From Acinetobacter sp. 10FS3-1 (lineage in GTDB: Bacteria; Pseudomonadota; Gammaproteobacteria; Pseudomonadales; Moraxellaceae): a stretch of DNA of 64,000 bases. Below the pieces are notes generated by a model. It was not told where the DNA came from. It saw nothing but the letters and a program-made list of their open reading frames with translations, and ran no database searches. Made by a program: the position numbers and the translations under genes. Each line of letters starts with the position of its first letter. Positions within the stretch are counted from its first letter, which is position 1. The stretch is from NCBI RefSeq assembly GCF_013343215.1, contig NZ_CP039143.1, forward strand, positions 1,798,001-1,862,000. The letters run 5' to 3'. Below, one piece after another: positions 38,063-47,477 of this stretch.

Positions 38063-39183
38063 CACCCCACCCCATTAATTTTATTCGCCAGCTCTGTAGC
38101 AGTTGGGTTGTAATACTTCATCAGCGTTTTTAAATCTTTATGTCCTGTGACTTTTGCCAGGTCTTGAACTGGTAGCTTTTGGGATAGCCTTGTGGTGGCC
38201 TCATGCCTGGTATCGTGGAAATTTAAATCTTCAATTTTTAGTTTTTCAGTAACGACCTGCCAAAAATAGCTCGATAAAGTATTCGCGCTTGTGAGAGTAC
38301 AAACTGTTTCTTCATGGATTCCCTTCATCAACTCCAGCAATTCTTTTGCTTTCATGGAGAGTGGAACCTTCCGCGAAGTACCGTTTTTTGTATCAGGCAA
38401 AAGCACATAATCATCCGTGATATTCGCCCATTTCATACTAACGATTTCGCTGGCTCTCATTGCCGTTTCGATAGCAAATAAGAATGCCCAGGCGGTCTGT
38501 TGTTTTTTATTCACTGGCTGGAATGTTGGGTGATAACTGAATGCTTTTAGAATCTGATCTATTTCATTTTGAGAGATGCGCCTGTCCCTATGGTCTGATT
38601 CGCTTGGCTTTGAAATATCAGTCAATGGTGAACCTGTGATGATACGAAGCTCCTGTCGTGCATATTTGAACACACCACCTAGCAAGCCTAAATCTCTCTT
38701 AACTGTTGCAGCCTTGACCATCTTTAGGCGTTCATTTCTAAACTCAATCATATCGAGCTGATCCACCTGGCTAACTGGCTTCTGCATAAGTTTAGGAAAC
38801 AACCGGATAAATAAGTTGAGAGAAGCAACTTCTTGTATGTGGCCTTTATGAGTGGGAGCTACAACGTCCCTATAAGATTCAATCAACTCTATAAAGCTCA
38901 TACCTTCAAGCTGCTTTTGCTTTTCTTCTTTCTTTTTCTGACCTGGACTTATACCACTGGCCAGCATGATTTTTATTTCATCACGTTTCAATCGTGCTTC
39001 TTTAATAGAGATAAGCGGATACTCGCCTATTGTGATAGTCCCTTTTTTTCCATCAAGCGTATAAAGCACCTTCCAGACTTTCTTTCCAGTTGGAGAGGTG
39101 AATATATAAAGCATGTCGCCATCACTGATTTTAAACAGCTTTTCTTTTGGTTTTATAGCTTCAATCTGTTGTTTAGTAAGCAT
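38062..39183 (-). CDS. tyrosine-type site-specific integrase of the proB element
   Basis: A 373-residue tyrosine recombinase. Residues about 1-85 are an arm-binding DUF4102-type domain (MLTKQQIEAIKPKEKLFKISDG..., KKVWKVLYTLDGKKGTITIGEYP), followed by the SAM-like core-binding domain (FIELIESYRD...) and the catalytic domain. Catalytic residues: Arg in ETAMRASEIVSMKW, HxxR in LNFHDTRHEATTRL, His in VTGHKDLKTLMKYYNP with the nucleophile Tyr there. It starts 190 bp from the proB stop, beside arm-type repeats that overlap its start region. It should have inserted the element at the proB 3' end. Confidence 0.93.
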   Translation of the reverse strand: MLTKQQIEAIKPKEKLFKISDGDMLYIFTSPTGKKVWKVLYTLDGKKGTITIGEYPLISIKEARLKRDEIKIMLASGISPGQKKKEEKQKQLEGMSFIELIESYRDVVAPTHKGHIQEVASLNLFIRLFPKLMQKPVSQVDQLDMIEFRNERLKMVKAATVKRDLGLLGGVFKYARQELRIITGSPLTDISKPSESDHRDRRISQNEIDQILKAFSYHPTFQPVNKKQQTAWAFLFAIETAMRASEIVSMKWANITDDYVLLPDTKNGTSRKVPLSMKAKELLELMKGIHEETVCTLTSANTLSSYFWQVVTEKLKIEDLNFHDTRHEATTRLSQKLPVQDLAKVTGHKDLKTLMKYYNPTATELANKINGVG

Positions 39184-39193
39184 TGCACACCTG

Positions 39194-39254
39194 TGGAGGT
39201 TAGAACCACATAAAAAAAGAGGTTAGACTGATTTAACCTCCAGTTTAACCTCCA
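39194..39254. repeat. integrase arm-type repeats, right end
   Basis: Copies of AACCTCCA at 39235-39242 and 39247-39254 in direct orientation with the same 12-nt period as the left end, plus an inverted copy TGGAGGTT at 39194-39201 and an inverted partial GAGGTT at 39219-39224. The inverted copies lie just before the integrase ATG, so integrase binding could also repress its own gene. Confidence 0.7.
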
Positions 39255-39374
39255 TGTGTACGGTGTTTCAATGAAATTACTTGTTATTGCTTAACAGTAC
39301 AAAGTGAGATAAAAATATTGATTTTCAATCACTTTCATCGTGTTTTATGCACTGCAAGTAAGTGCATGTTTTTG

Positions 39375-40508
39375 CTAGTAAATAGCCATATGATTGCGAT
39401 GAATCATTTCCAGTGAACGTGCTTCACCCAAAACCTGGTGCACTTTATCTGAGGCCAAACCTTTAACAACTTCAGCCGAACGTGAACTAAAGTTGACCCG
39501 TCCTACTGCAATACGATGGCCTTGCCAATCCACACATTCCACAACATCACCACGATCAAAGTGACCTTCTACCGCTTTCACGCCCACAGGCAACAAGCTG
39601 CGGTGATTTTCCTTGATGGCTTTTACCGCACCATCATCAATCACCAGACGGCCAGCGGTTTGTAAATGTGCAGCCAGCCATTGCTGACGCGCCGTAATAC
39701 GGTCATCATCGGTAATGAATAAGGTTCCCAGCATTTCACCCGCCATCAGACGAGATAACACCCGGTCGCTATCCCCACTGGCAATCAGCGTCGGACAGCC
39801 TGATTTTGCTGCCAGACGTGCAGCACGGACTTTGGTCAGCATACCGCCACGACCAAATTTGCCGCCGCCACCCGCCATATCAAACAGGCTTTCATCCATT
39901 GCACGAACCGTATGGAACAGTTTGGCATCGGGATTTGAGCGTGGGTCAGAATCAAACATACCTTCCTGATCTGTCAAAATAATCAGCAAGTCTGCATGTA
40001 CCTGACCAGCCACCATCGCCGCCAAAGTATCGTTATCACCAAAGCGGATTTCTTCGGTAGAAACGGTGTCATTTTCATTGATCACCGGAATCACGCGCCA
40101 GTCAATCAGGTTCTGCAAGGCATCACATGAATTGAGATAACGACGGCGATCTGCCAGGTCATCATGGGTCAATAACACTTGTGCAGTTTGAATCTCGTGC
40201 TTTTCCAGTACACTTGACCATGTCTGGATCAGGCCCATTTGTCCGATTGCAGCACAGGCCTGAAGACTGGGTAGATCGGTGGGTCGACTCTCAAGTTTCA
40301 TCCGAACCATCCCTTCAGCCACAGCACCTGAAGACACCAAAATAATTTCGTGTCCAGCATTGTATAAATCTGCAATCTGTCCCGCCCAATGCGAGATCGC
40401 ATCCAGATCTAGTCCCTGCCCATTTGCTGTGAGTAAAGATGATCCGATTTTCACAACGATTCGTTTACAACCCTTGAGCTGACGTTGCCCATCTACCACT
40501 TCTATCAT
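39375..40508 (-). CDS. proB: glutamate 5-kinase
   Basis: A 377-residue enzyme phosphorylating L-glutamate to gamma-glutamyl phosphate, the first step of proline synthesis. The amino-acid-kinase domain carries [43 protein letters not shown] and [22 protein letters not shown] domain follows from about residue 280 ([18 protein letters not shown]...). Length fits the family. A GAGGACAAG ribosome site precedes the ATG. Its last codons are the attachment site of the satellite. obgE lies 27 bp upstream on the same strand. Confidence 0.96.
   Translation of the reverse strand: MIEVVDGQRQLKGCKRIVVKIGSSLLTANGQGLDLDAISHWAGQIADLYNAGHEIILVSSGAVAEGMVRMKLESRPTDLPSLQACAAIGQMGLIQTWSSVLEKHEIQTAQVLLTHDDLADRRRYLNSCDALQNLIDWRVIPVINENDTVSTEEIRFGDNDTLAAMVAGQVHADLLIILTDQEGMFDSDPRSNPDAKLFHTVRAMDESLFDMAGGGGKFGRGGMLTKVRAARLAAKSGCPTLIASGDSDRVLSRLMAGEMLGTLFITDDDRITARQQWLAAHLQTAGRLVIDDGAVKAIKENHRSLLPVGVKAVEGHFDRGDVVECVDWQGHRIAVGRVNFSSRSAEVVKGLASDKVHQVLGEARSLEMIHRNHMAIY
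39385..39396. repeat. right attachment core inside proB
   Basis: GCCATATGATTG, identical to 29335-29346, lies within the last codons of proB. Sequence outside it (TAAAT-GCC... and ...GATTG-GAT) is also similar to the left site. It is the copy that restores the proB reading frame after integration. Confidence 0.85.
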
Positions 40509-40535
40509 CTTGTCCTCAGACTTTTTTCTACAGAA

Positions 40536-42296
<1,761 letters not shown>

Positions 42297-42671
42297 CTAT
42301 GGGCTAATACGCGATTTATTATCTAAAATTTCCGGTAAACTTCGCTCTACCCAGCCAATCAGATAATTCACTTTTTCAGCCGCCTGCGAACCTAATATGG
42401 TTAGCTGATATTCTACTTTCGGCGGTACCACCGGATAGACGGTTCTTAAAATAAAACCATCCTGCTCCAACATTTTTAAAGTTTGCGCCAGCATCTTTTC
42501 ACTGATTCCTTCAATGCGCTGCTTTAATTCACTAAAGCGATGTACTTCCTCACTTAAGCAACGCAAGACCAGCACTGACCACTTGTTGGTAAGATGCTCC
42601 AAGATCCCTCGTGACGGACAATCTACAGATAATACTTGACCAAGCAATTTACTGGTTTCATAAGTCGCCAT
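42297..42671 (-). CDS. HxlR-family transcriptional regulator
   Basis: A 124-residue winged HTH regulator. The family's Cys near the N-terminus is present (LSVDCPSRGILEHL), followed by NKWSVLVLRCLSEEVHRFSEL and the recognition helix region GISEKMLAQTLKMLEQDGF, then the PPKVEYQLT wing. The start at 42671 (MATYETSKLLGQ) is chosen from an AAGGG ribosome site 7 nt upstream, in place of a Met 7 codons earlier. HxlR-family proteins sense electrophiles or redox. A dyad 43 bp upstream of its ATG suggests autoregulation. No target gene is next to it. Confidence 0.9.
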   Translation of the reverse strand: MATYETSKLLGQVLSVDCPSRGILEHLTNKWSVLVLRCLSEEVHRFSELKQRIEGISEKMLAQTLKMLEQDGFILRTVYPVVPPKVEYQLTILGSQAAEKVNYLIGWVERSLPEILDNKSRISP

Positions 42672-42713
42672 AAAGCCCTTCCCTTTAATCAAAATTCTTA
42701 CTTTTTGTTATGT

Positions 42714-42730
42714 ACTTACATTAAGTAAGT
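42714..42730. promoter_or_regulatory. HxlR-type operator
   Basis: Inverted repeat ACTTAC (42714-42719) / GTAAGT (42725-42730) with a 5-nt AT spacer. It lies 43 bp upstream of the hxlR start codon, and has the ACTTAC...GTAAGT shape typical of HxlR/YodB-type binding sites. It likely overlaps the hxlR promoter. Confidence 0.65.
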
Positions 42731-42797
42731 TATCAAAACAGGATTGAAGCCACAAGTTTATTTTTCCCCAAAATTAATCACTTTAATACAGAGGCTT

Positions 42798-43472
42798 TTA
42801 AGGGTGAATCTGCTTCAGGGGCAACTGCATGTGCATCTCCAAATTGGCTTTGGTATTTCGTTCGATATTCCGCATGGTGGCATGAAAGGTGGTGATTTTA
42901 CGCATAGTCATCGGGTCATTCATTTCAAGCTGAGGTTTAAAATCATGTTTTACCCGTAAATGTAAGGACTCATCAAAGCCTAAAAATACGGGCCCATCAA
43001 ACAGGATTCTGATGGGAATCCGATAATTTTGTTTCAGCTGAAATGGTAGATCCAGACGAATCGGCACATCCATTTTTAAAGGAAAGGTCGGCAACAACTT
43101 GTTTTGGTAGATCAGATTGGTGGAGGTTTCAAGTGACATTATCTGATCGACTTTAATCGTGGTTTTATAATCGACATTTACCGAAACTGGTACTACAACG
43201 GCAAACTGCAAATTTGCCCGATATTTACCTTGTAAAGGTAAATCGAGTCCACGGTTAATTTTAATCTCTGTGTCCAGCTTTCCTTGAGCATGGGTCTGTA
43301 AATGATTTCCAATTGAAATTTTAGTGGGCAATGCGTCTGGTAATCTGACTGAAGCATGCTGTGCCTTGATATGCATGCTGGCCTGTATATTCAGATAGAA
43401 CCAGAACAGCACGGCAATACAGCAAGTCGTAATTACAAACAGAATCGCCCATATACGAATAGAAATAGGCAT
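42798..43472 (-). CDS. membrane-anchored envelope protein with beta-repeat domain (paralog B)
   Basis: A 224-residue protein. A single N-terminal membrane helix (about residues 8-30, ILFVITTCCIAVLFWFYL) is followed by an extracytoplasmic domain of alternating hydrophobic/charged strands with recurring L-P-x-x-I or IPI-type motifs (FPLKMDVPIRLDLPFQLKQ, IPIRILFDGPVFL). There is no Cys for lipidation. It lies 11 bp downstream of a paralog with the same layout. I do not recognise a family. The layout resembles periplasmic tethered filament-like or bridging proteins, which is only an analogy. Confidence 0.6.
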   Translation of the reverse strand: MPISIRIWAILFVITTCCIAVLFWFYLNIQASMHIKAQHASVRLPDALPTKISIGNHLQTHAQGKLDTEIKINRGLDLPLQGKYRANLQFAVVVPVSVNVDYKTTIKVDQIMSLETSTNLIYQNKLLPTFPLKMDVPIRLDLPFQLKQNYRIPIRILFDGPVFLGFDESLHLRVKHDFKPQLEMNDPMTMRKITTFHATMRNIERNTKANLEMHMQLPLKQIHP

Positions 43473-43483
43473 ACTTTTCCCTC

Positions 43484-44203
43484 CTATTCATCGGCTGTAT
43501 GAATTGCTGAGGGCGTCGGTGTTCGCTTGAGCTTCAAGCTATCCAAAGCAATTTCCAACTCACCTTGCTGAATCGTAATTGGCAAGGTGTTTTGTACATC
43601 TACACTCGCTTGTAATGCAGTTTGAATAGGTACATTCAGATGTCCCTGAATTGGAATACTGGTTTTTAATGTAGTATTAAGTGGAATATTCAGATTTTCT
43701 TTTAATACCGTTTTTACAGGTGCATCAAATTTCAAATGCACTTTTTGCTCCAGTGGAACCTTCAGTTGCAGGGGAACGTCCAGATCAATCGGAATCGTGC
43801 CTTTGAGCGGCAAGCTAATATCCTTTCCTAAGACATTTACCTTAACCCGGGTATCAATCGGGATATTTTGCTTTACCTTTAATACCTCATTAACTGGAAT
43901 AACCGTTTTAATCGGCACATAATTATCAAAGTACACACGTGGGGTCAGTGTTTGGGTTAAAGGAATATTGAGATTTTCTTGAATAGGAATTTCAGCATTT
44001 ACATTTCCCTGAACATCCACATTCAAGGCATCATGAATTTTAACCTCAGCCTGCAAAGGCTCTTTCAAATCAATACTTACTTGCTGATCTTGTAATGGAA
44101 TATAAATCTTAAAATACTGAAACACCCAAATGCCAATTAAGAGTCCACACAAGGTCGCAAAAAAAATTAAAGTAATGGCAGCAATTATATATTTAGATCG
44201 CAA
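43484..44203 (-). CDS. membrane-anchored envelope protein with IPI repeats (paralog A)
   Basis: A 239-residue protein with an N-terminal helix (about residues 7-31, IAAITLIFFATLCGLLIGIWV). The rest is a strongly repetitive beta pattern: each unit of about 22-26 residues has an I/V-P-L/I-x motif and a hydrophobic N-L-x-V partner, for example ENLNIPLTQTLTPRV, DVPLQLKVPLEQKVHL and ENLNIPLNTTLKTSIPI. The next gene, 11 bp downstream, has the same layout; they are probably one transcript and one complex. A periplasmic beta-solenoid-like fold is plausible. I know no function. Confidence 0.6.
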   Translation of the reverse strand: MRSKYIIAAITLIFFATLCGLLIGIWVFQYFKIYIPLQDQQVSIDLKEPLQAEVKIHDALNVDVQGNVNAEIPIQENLNIPLTQTLTPRVYFDNYVPIKTVIPVNEVLKVKQNIPIDTRVKVNVLGKDISLPLKGTIPIDLDVPLQLKVPLEQKVHLKFDAPVKTVLKENLNIPLNTTLKTSIPIQGHLNVPIQTALQASVDVQNTLPITIQQGELEIALDSLKLKRTPTPSAIHTADE

Positions 44204-44285
44204 AAGGCTATCCTTATCCTCTTGGTTAACACTTTATTGTGAACACAAATATTTTATGTTTTGCTATTTTTTGTATAGGATTTTT

Positions 44286-44792
44286 AACCCGAATCGCGGC
44301 TAAGAAATTAACAGGAAAAATAAAAAGACTAGAGCTAGCTGCTGAGTTCCCCCCAACCTTAAACGCTAGTGCTGAGCTTTAATAGGACCGAATTATTATT
44401 CTGTCTAGTAAAAGTTCAATGGGCTGGTTTTATGGCTATAAGTTATCTCTTGCGATGAATCGATTGGGTGAAAACGCCTGTTCTGCTTTATCGAATGGGC
44501 ATATTACCGACATAAAAAGGGTTGAGCAATTGGTAGAAGGTTTAACTATAAAGCTTTATGCAGTTCGTGGCTATATCAGCTAACAACTCAAAAGCAGGTT
44601 AATAGATCAAGGAATTGATTTAATTATCTACCGTCGAAAGAACAGACAGGCTGTTCAACTCAGTACCTCAGATAAACATCACTTAAAATAACCCTATAAA
44701 ATAGAAACGCTATTCAGCTTGTTGCAAGACCCATCCAATTTAGTGACGAGTAAAGCACCTAGCCTTCATGAGGCTATCAGTAGAATTTATGC
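44286..44792 (+). pseudogene. IS982-family transposase relic, 5' segment
   Basis: Reading from 44404, the frame gives SSKSSMGWFYGYKLSLAMN, further on EQLVEGLTIKLYAVRGYIS-stop, then LIDQGIDLIIYRRKNRQAVQ and KIETLFSLL, the C-terminal half of an IS982 transposase, with in-frame stops at about 44581 and 44687. The left end keeps an AACCCGAATC repeat that recurs inverted at 47449-47458. The N-terminal half is missing. It is interrupted by an IS66 element at 44793. Confidence 0.8.
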
Positions 44793-44823
44793 GTAAGCGT
44801 CCGCTGAACCCCATGCCTATTTT

Positions 44824-46491
44824 TTAATTTGAGTTGGATTTCCAGCGATGTGGCAGTAATTCTTCTATTTGGGTCGCTTTATGCGTCGGCAGCCTTTTCA
44901 GCACATCACTTAAATAGGCATACGGATCCAGCCCATTCAGCTTTGCTGACTGGATTAACGTCATGATGTTTGCCGCTCGCTGACCACTGCGCAGCGAACC
45001 TGCAAACAGCCAGTTCTTGCGCCCCAACGCCCAGGGACGCATCTGATTCTCGACCCAATTATTGCAAATAGGTAGATTGCCATCATCCAGATAGCGGCTT
45101 AAAGCTGGCCAACGCTTCAGAGTGTAATTGATGGCCTTGGCGGTAGGTGAACTCGATGGCACTGTCAGATGATGTTGGTTGAGCCATTCATATAGTTGTT
45201 GCATCACTGGTTGACTATGCTGTTGTCGGTATTCGCGGCGGTCTTCCGCTGTACCATCGGTCTTTTTCCTGAGTTCTGCTTCTATGGCATACAGTTTCTG
45301 AATCAGCACTAATGCCTGTTCAGCGACCTGACTTTTTTTGGTCACATGCAGTTCATGGAATTTACGACGCGCATGCGCCATGCAGCCCACCTCAATGACC
45401 TGGCCTGATTTAAAGCGTGCTTTATAACCGCTGTAATCATCACAGACCAGATGGCCCTGCCAGTCTTTCAGGAACGCTTCAGCATGCTGACCTGAACGAC
45501 TATCCTGAAAGTCATAGATCACGGCTTGAACTGGATTGTACTGTGTAGTGGCATAGGCCCAGACATAACCTTTCTTCGGTTTTTTATCATTCTCACCCAT
45601 CCGCATGATGGTGACCGGTGTTTCATCTGCATGCAGCACCTGCTGTTGTAGTACCACCTGTTTTAAGGCATTGGCCAGAGGTTCCAGTTCCACACCGCAG
45701 CGACCAATCCAGTCAGATAAAGTGGATCTGGACAGATCAATGCCAGCCCGCTGATAGATCAGACGTTGACGGTACAGCGGTAAATGATCGGCATACTTCG
45801 ATACCAGCACATGGCTGAGCAGTTCAGGACTGGCAATACCTTTATCAATCACATAGGCGGGCATCGCTTGCTGAGTCAGGGTGTCGCACTGATCACAGAC
45901 CCATTTGCCACGTACATGCTGTTCCTTATAGAACTGTGCCGGTCTGAAATGCAGTTTTTCACTGATATCTTCGCCGATACGACGTAACTGGCAGCCACAA
46001 CTGCATTGGGTTGATGCAGGTTCATGCTCAATACGGATGGTGTGTAGATGATCTGGCAGCAGTCGACGTTTAGGTTTGTTGACTGTGGCTTTCTGTGTCG
46101 CTGCATGGGTTTTATCTGCATTTAATCGTTCTAATTCCAGATCAACGGCTGCGATATCTTCTTCGACCGCCTCATCCCACAGATGGATTTGTTTTGCGGT
46201 GAGATGTTCGTTTTTACTGCCGAATTTATGCTGTTTAAACAGCGCCAGTTCATGCTCGTATTTTTGATTGAGAATAGAAAGATGCTGAACTTTAGAATCT
46301 AATTGCTGATTGGTGACTTCAAGATGTTGAACTTTGGCATCTAATTGTTGATTTGATACTTCCAGATGTTGAACTTGAGCATCTAATTGTTGTTTATCTT
46401 CTGCGAGTTGTTGATGCTGCATCGCCAACTGCCGGGTGAATTCCAGCAGTTGTTCATGGGTCAGTTGGCTTAAATCTGGCAGCGTATTCAT
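44824..46491 (-). CDS. tnpC: IS66-family transposase TnpC
   Basis: A 555-residue DDE transposase, the largest IS66 protein. The N-terminal coiled coil has three near-identical Q-H-L-E-V-(S/T)-N-Q-Q-L-D-A/S-K-V units. A zinc-finger-like segment (CSCGC..., CDQCDTL) and the IS66 catalytic core follow (HADETPV, CDDYSGYKARF, then NNWVENQMRPWALGRKNWLFAGS). I use the Met at 46491 (MNTLPDLSQLTHEQ); the longer frame to 46608 begins inside tnpB. The reading frame is intact. Confidence 0.92.
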   Translation of the reverse strand: MNTLPDLSQLTHEQLLEFTRQLAMQHQQLAEDKQQLDAQVQHLEVSNQQLDAKVQHLEVTNQQLDSKVQHLSILNQKYEHELALFKQHKFGSKNEHLTAKQIHLWDEAVEEDIAAVDLELERLNADKTHAATQKATVNKPKRRLLPDHLHTIRIEHEPASTQCSCGCQLRRIGEDISEKLHFRPAQFYKEQHVRGKWVCDQCDTLTQQAMPAYVIDKGIASPELLSHVLVSKYADHLPLYRQRLIYQRAGIDLSRSTLSDWIGRCGVELEPLANALKQVVLQQQVLHADETPVTIMRMGENDKKPKKGYVWAYATTQYNPVQAVIYDFQDSRSGQHAEAFLKDWQGHLVCDDYSGYKARFKSGQVIEVGCMAHARRKFHELHVTKKSQVAEQALVLIQKLYAIEAELRKKTDGTAEDRREYRQQHSQPVMQQLYEWLNQHHLTVPSSSPTAKAINYTLKRWPALSRYLDDGNLPICNNWVENQMRPWALGRKNWLFAGSLRSGQRAANIMTLIQSAKLNGLDPYAYLSDVLKRLPTHKATQIEELLPHRWKSNSN

Positions 46492-46565
46492 GACCGCAGT
46501 ATGCCTGAGGTCATGAGAAGAATGAAATAGAACGTTTGGAGGATGGCAGAATAGCCGAGCTTGGT

Positions 46566-46901
46566 TTAGAGCATCGTGACCACCTGCTGTCGTCCAATGC
46601 GCTGCCAAGGCAAACCCGGGATTAATGCCTGTAACTGTTCCGGGTTGAGAGCTACGCTTTCACCCTGGTGAACTTTAGCCCAGTGGAATTTTCCCTGTTC
46701 CAAACGCCTGGCACACAGCCAGATGCCCAGTCCATCATGTACCAGCACTTTCATACGATGGCCACGTTTATTACAGAACAGGTAGGCGCAATGCGGTTTG
46801 ATTGAGCCAAAGGCTTTCATAATCTGCGCCATGACCGTATCCATCCCTGCTCGCATATCCAGAGGTTGGGTGGAGAGCCAGATTTCATCAATGCGGATCA
46901 T
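46566..46901 (-). CDS. tnpB: IS66 family accessory protein TnpB
   Basis: A 111-residue protein of the IS66 Orf2 type, with MIRIDEIWLSTQPLDMRAGMD at the start, then HCAYLFCNKRGHRMKVLVHDG and LEQGKFHW, a near-invariant family pattern. It is needed for IS66 transposition. Its ATG overlaps the tnpA stop (ATGA at 46898-46901), so the two are coupled. Confidence 0.93.
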   Translation of the reverse strand: MIRIDEIWLSTQPLDMRAGMDTVMAQIMKAFGSIKPHCAYLFCNKRGHRMKVLVHDGLGIWLCARRLEQGKFHWAKVHQGESVALNPEQLQALIPGLPWQRIGRQQVVTML

Positions 46902-47281
46902 GTTGCCAGTGCCTTGAGTAATTCTGCCAAGGCAGGTATTTCTGATGTCTGCCATTTTAGCTGAATATCATTATTCGTATGAGGCACGGTGATACACAAC
47001 GTGATCCTCTCATCAATAGGTTGGCTGATTGCAGCAGTGTAAGGCAAAGCAATAAATGCTGGATTCACATGAGTAGGATCCTGCACGGCACCATCATGAT
47101 GGCTGAAGATCCTGATCCAACGACTGACAAGGTTGGCATTAATACTATGTTGCAGTGCGACCGAAGCGATCGAGGTATTAGGATTTTTACAGGCATTGAC
47201 AATACTGAGTTTGAATTCTTTGCTGTACGTTCTGCGTTTTTTAGCAACAGGAGGTGTTGCTGAATATATATCCATGTTCAT
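46898..47281 (-). CDS. tnpA: IS66 family protein TnpA
   Basis: A 127-residue protein with a helix-turn-helix of IS3/IS66 OrfA type (RTYSKEFKLSIVNACKNPNT..., SVALQHSINANLVSRWIRIF). It is the first IS66 gene, starting about 85 bp inside the right end. The C-terminus overlaps tnpB by 4 nt. Confidence 0.9.
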   Translation of the reverse strand: MNMDIYSATPPVAKKRRTYSKEFKLSIVNACKNPNTSIASVALQHSINANLVSRWIRIFSHHDGAVQDPTHVNPAFIALPYTAAISQPIDERITLCITVPHTNNDIQLKWQTSEIPALAELLKALAT

Positions 47282-47366
47282 GGATTAAGTCCCCACTTGT
47301 TTTTAGGTGGGAACTAAATTAAGGCTTATAGGATGAATTCAGAAGGTGTGTTCAGCGGACGCTTAC

Positions 47367-47458
47367 ATTTATGCATGGTTATGCGCATATCAATGAATTC
47401 ATCGCAATAAGCCAATAATTCAGGTTATGGAATCATTGGCTTAAGCCGGATTCGGGTT
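47367..47458 (+). pseudogene. IS982-family transposase relic, 3' segment
   Basis: Joined to 44792 without one copy of the 8-bp duplication, the reading continues RIYAWLCAYQ-stop-IHRNKPIIQVMESLA-stop (TAA at 47442-47444), the expected end of IS982 transposase. The outer repeat ends at 47457-47458. Confidence 0.75.
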
Positions 47459-47477
47459 TCTTTACAATAAATTTTGA

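Larger units (their letters stand above)
29335..39396. mobile_element. integrated satellite-like element at the proB 3' end
   Basis: About 10.06 kb bounded by the 12-bp core GCCATATGATTG (29335-29346 and 39385-39396). The left copy is embedded in a sequence encoding the proB tail NHMAIY-stop with other codons, showing that the element displaced the original gene end and supplied a new one. Content, from the integrase end: tyrosine integrase, unknown 199-aa protein, AlpA-type regulator, HTH protein, four small overlapping ORFs, DUF3987 primase, palindrome-rich origin candidate, IS481 insertion, coiled-coil ORF, HK97-type capsid, unknown 115-aa protein and HNH endonuclease. There are no portal, large terminase, protease or tail genes. 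This fits a PICI-like phage satellite; the function is inferred. Confidence 0.8.
44793..47366 (-). mobile_element. IS66-family insertion sequence
   Basis: A 2574-bp element with terminal inverted repeats starting GTAAGCGTCCGCTGAAC at both ends and a perfect 8-bp target duplication ATTTATGC (44785-44792 and 47367-47374). It holds tnpA, tnpB and tnpC on the minus strand. It inserted into an already decayed IS982 copy, whose frame continues on the other side. Confidence 0.96.

Noticed and set aside
46270..46390. Tandem repeat of about 42 nt in tnpC considered as a CRISPR-like or separate repeat
   Set aside because: It encodes the heptad coiled coil of the IS66 transposase in frame and has no spacers.
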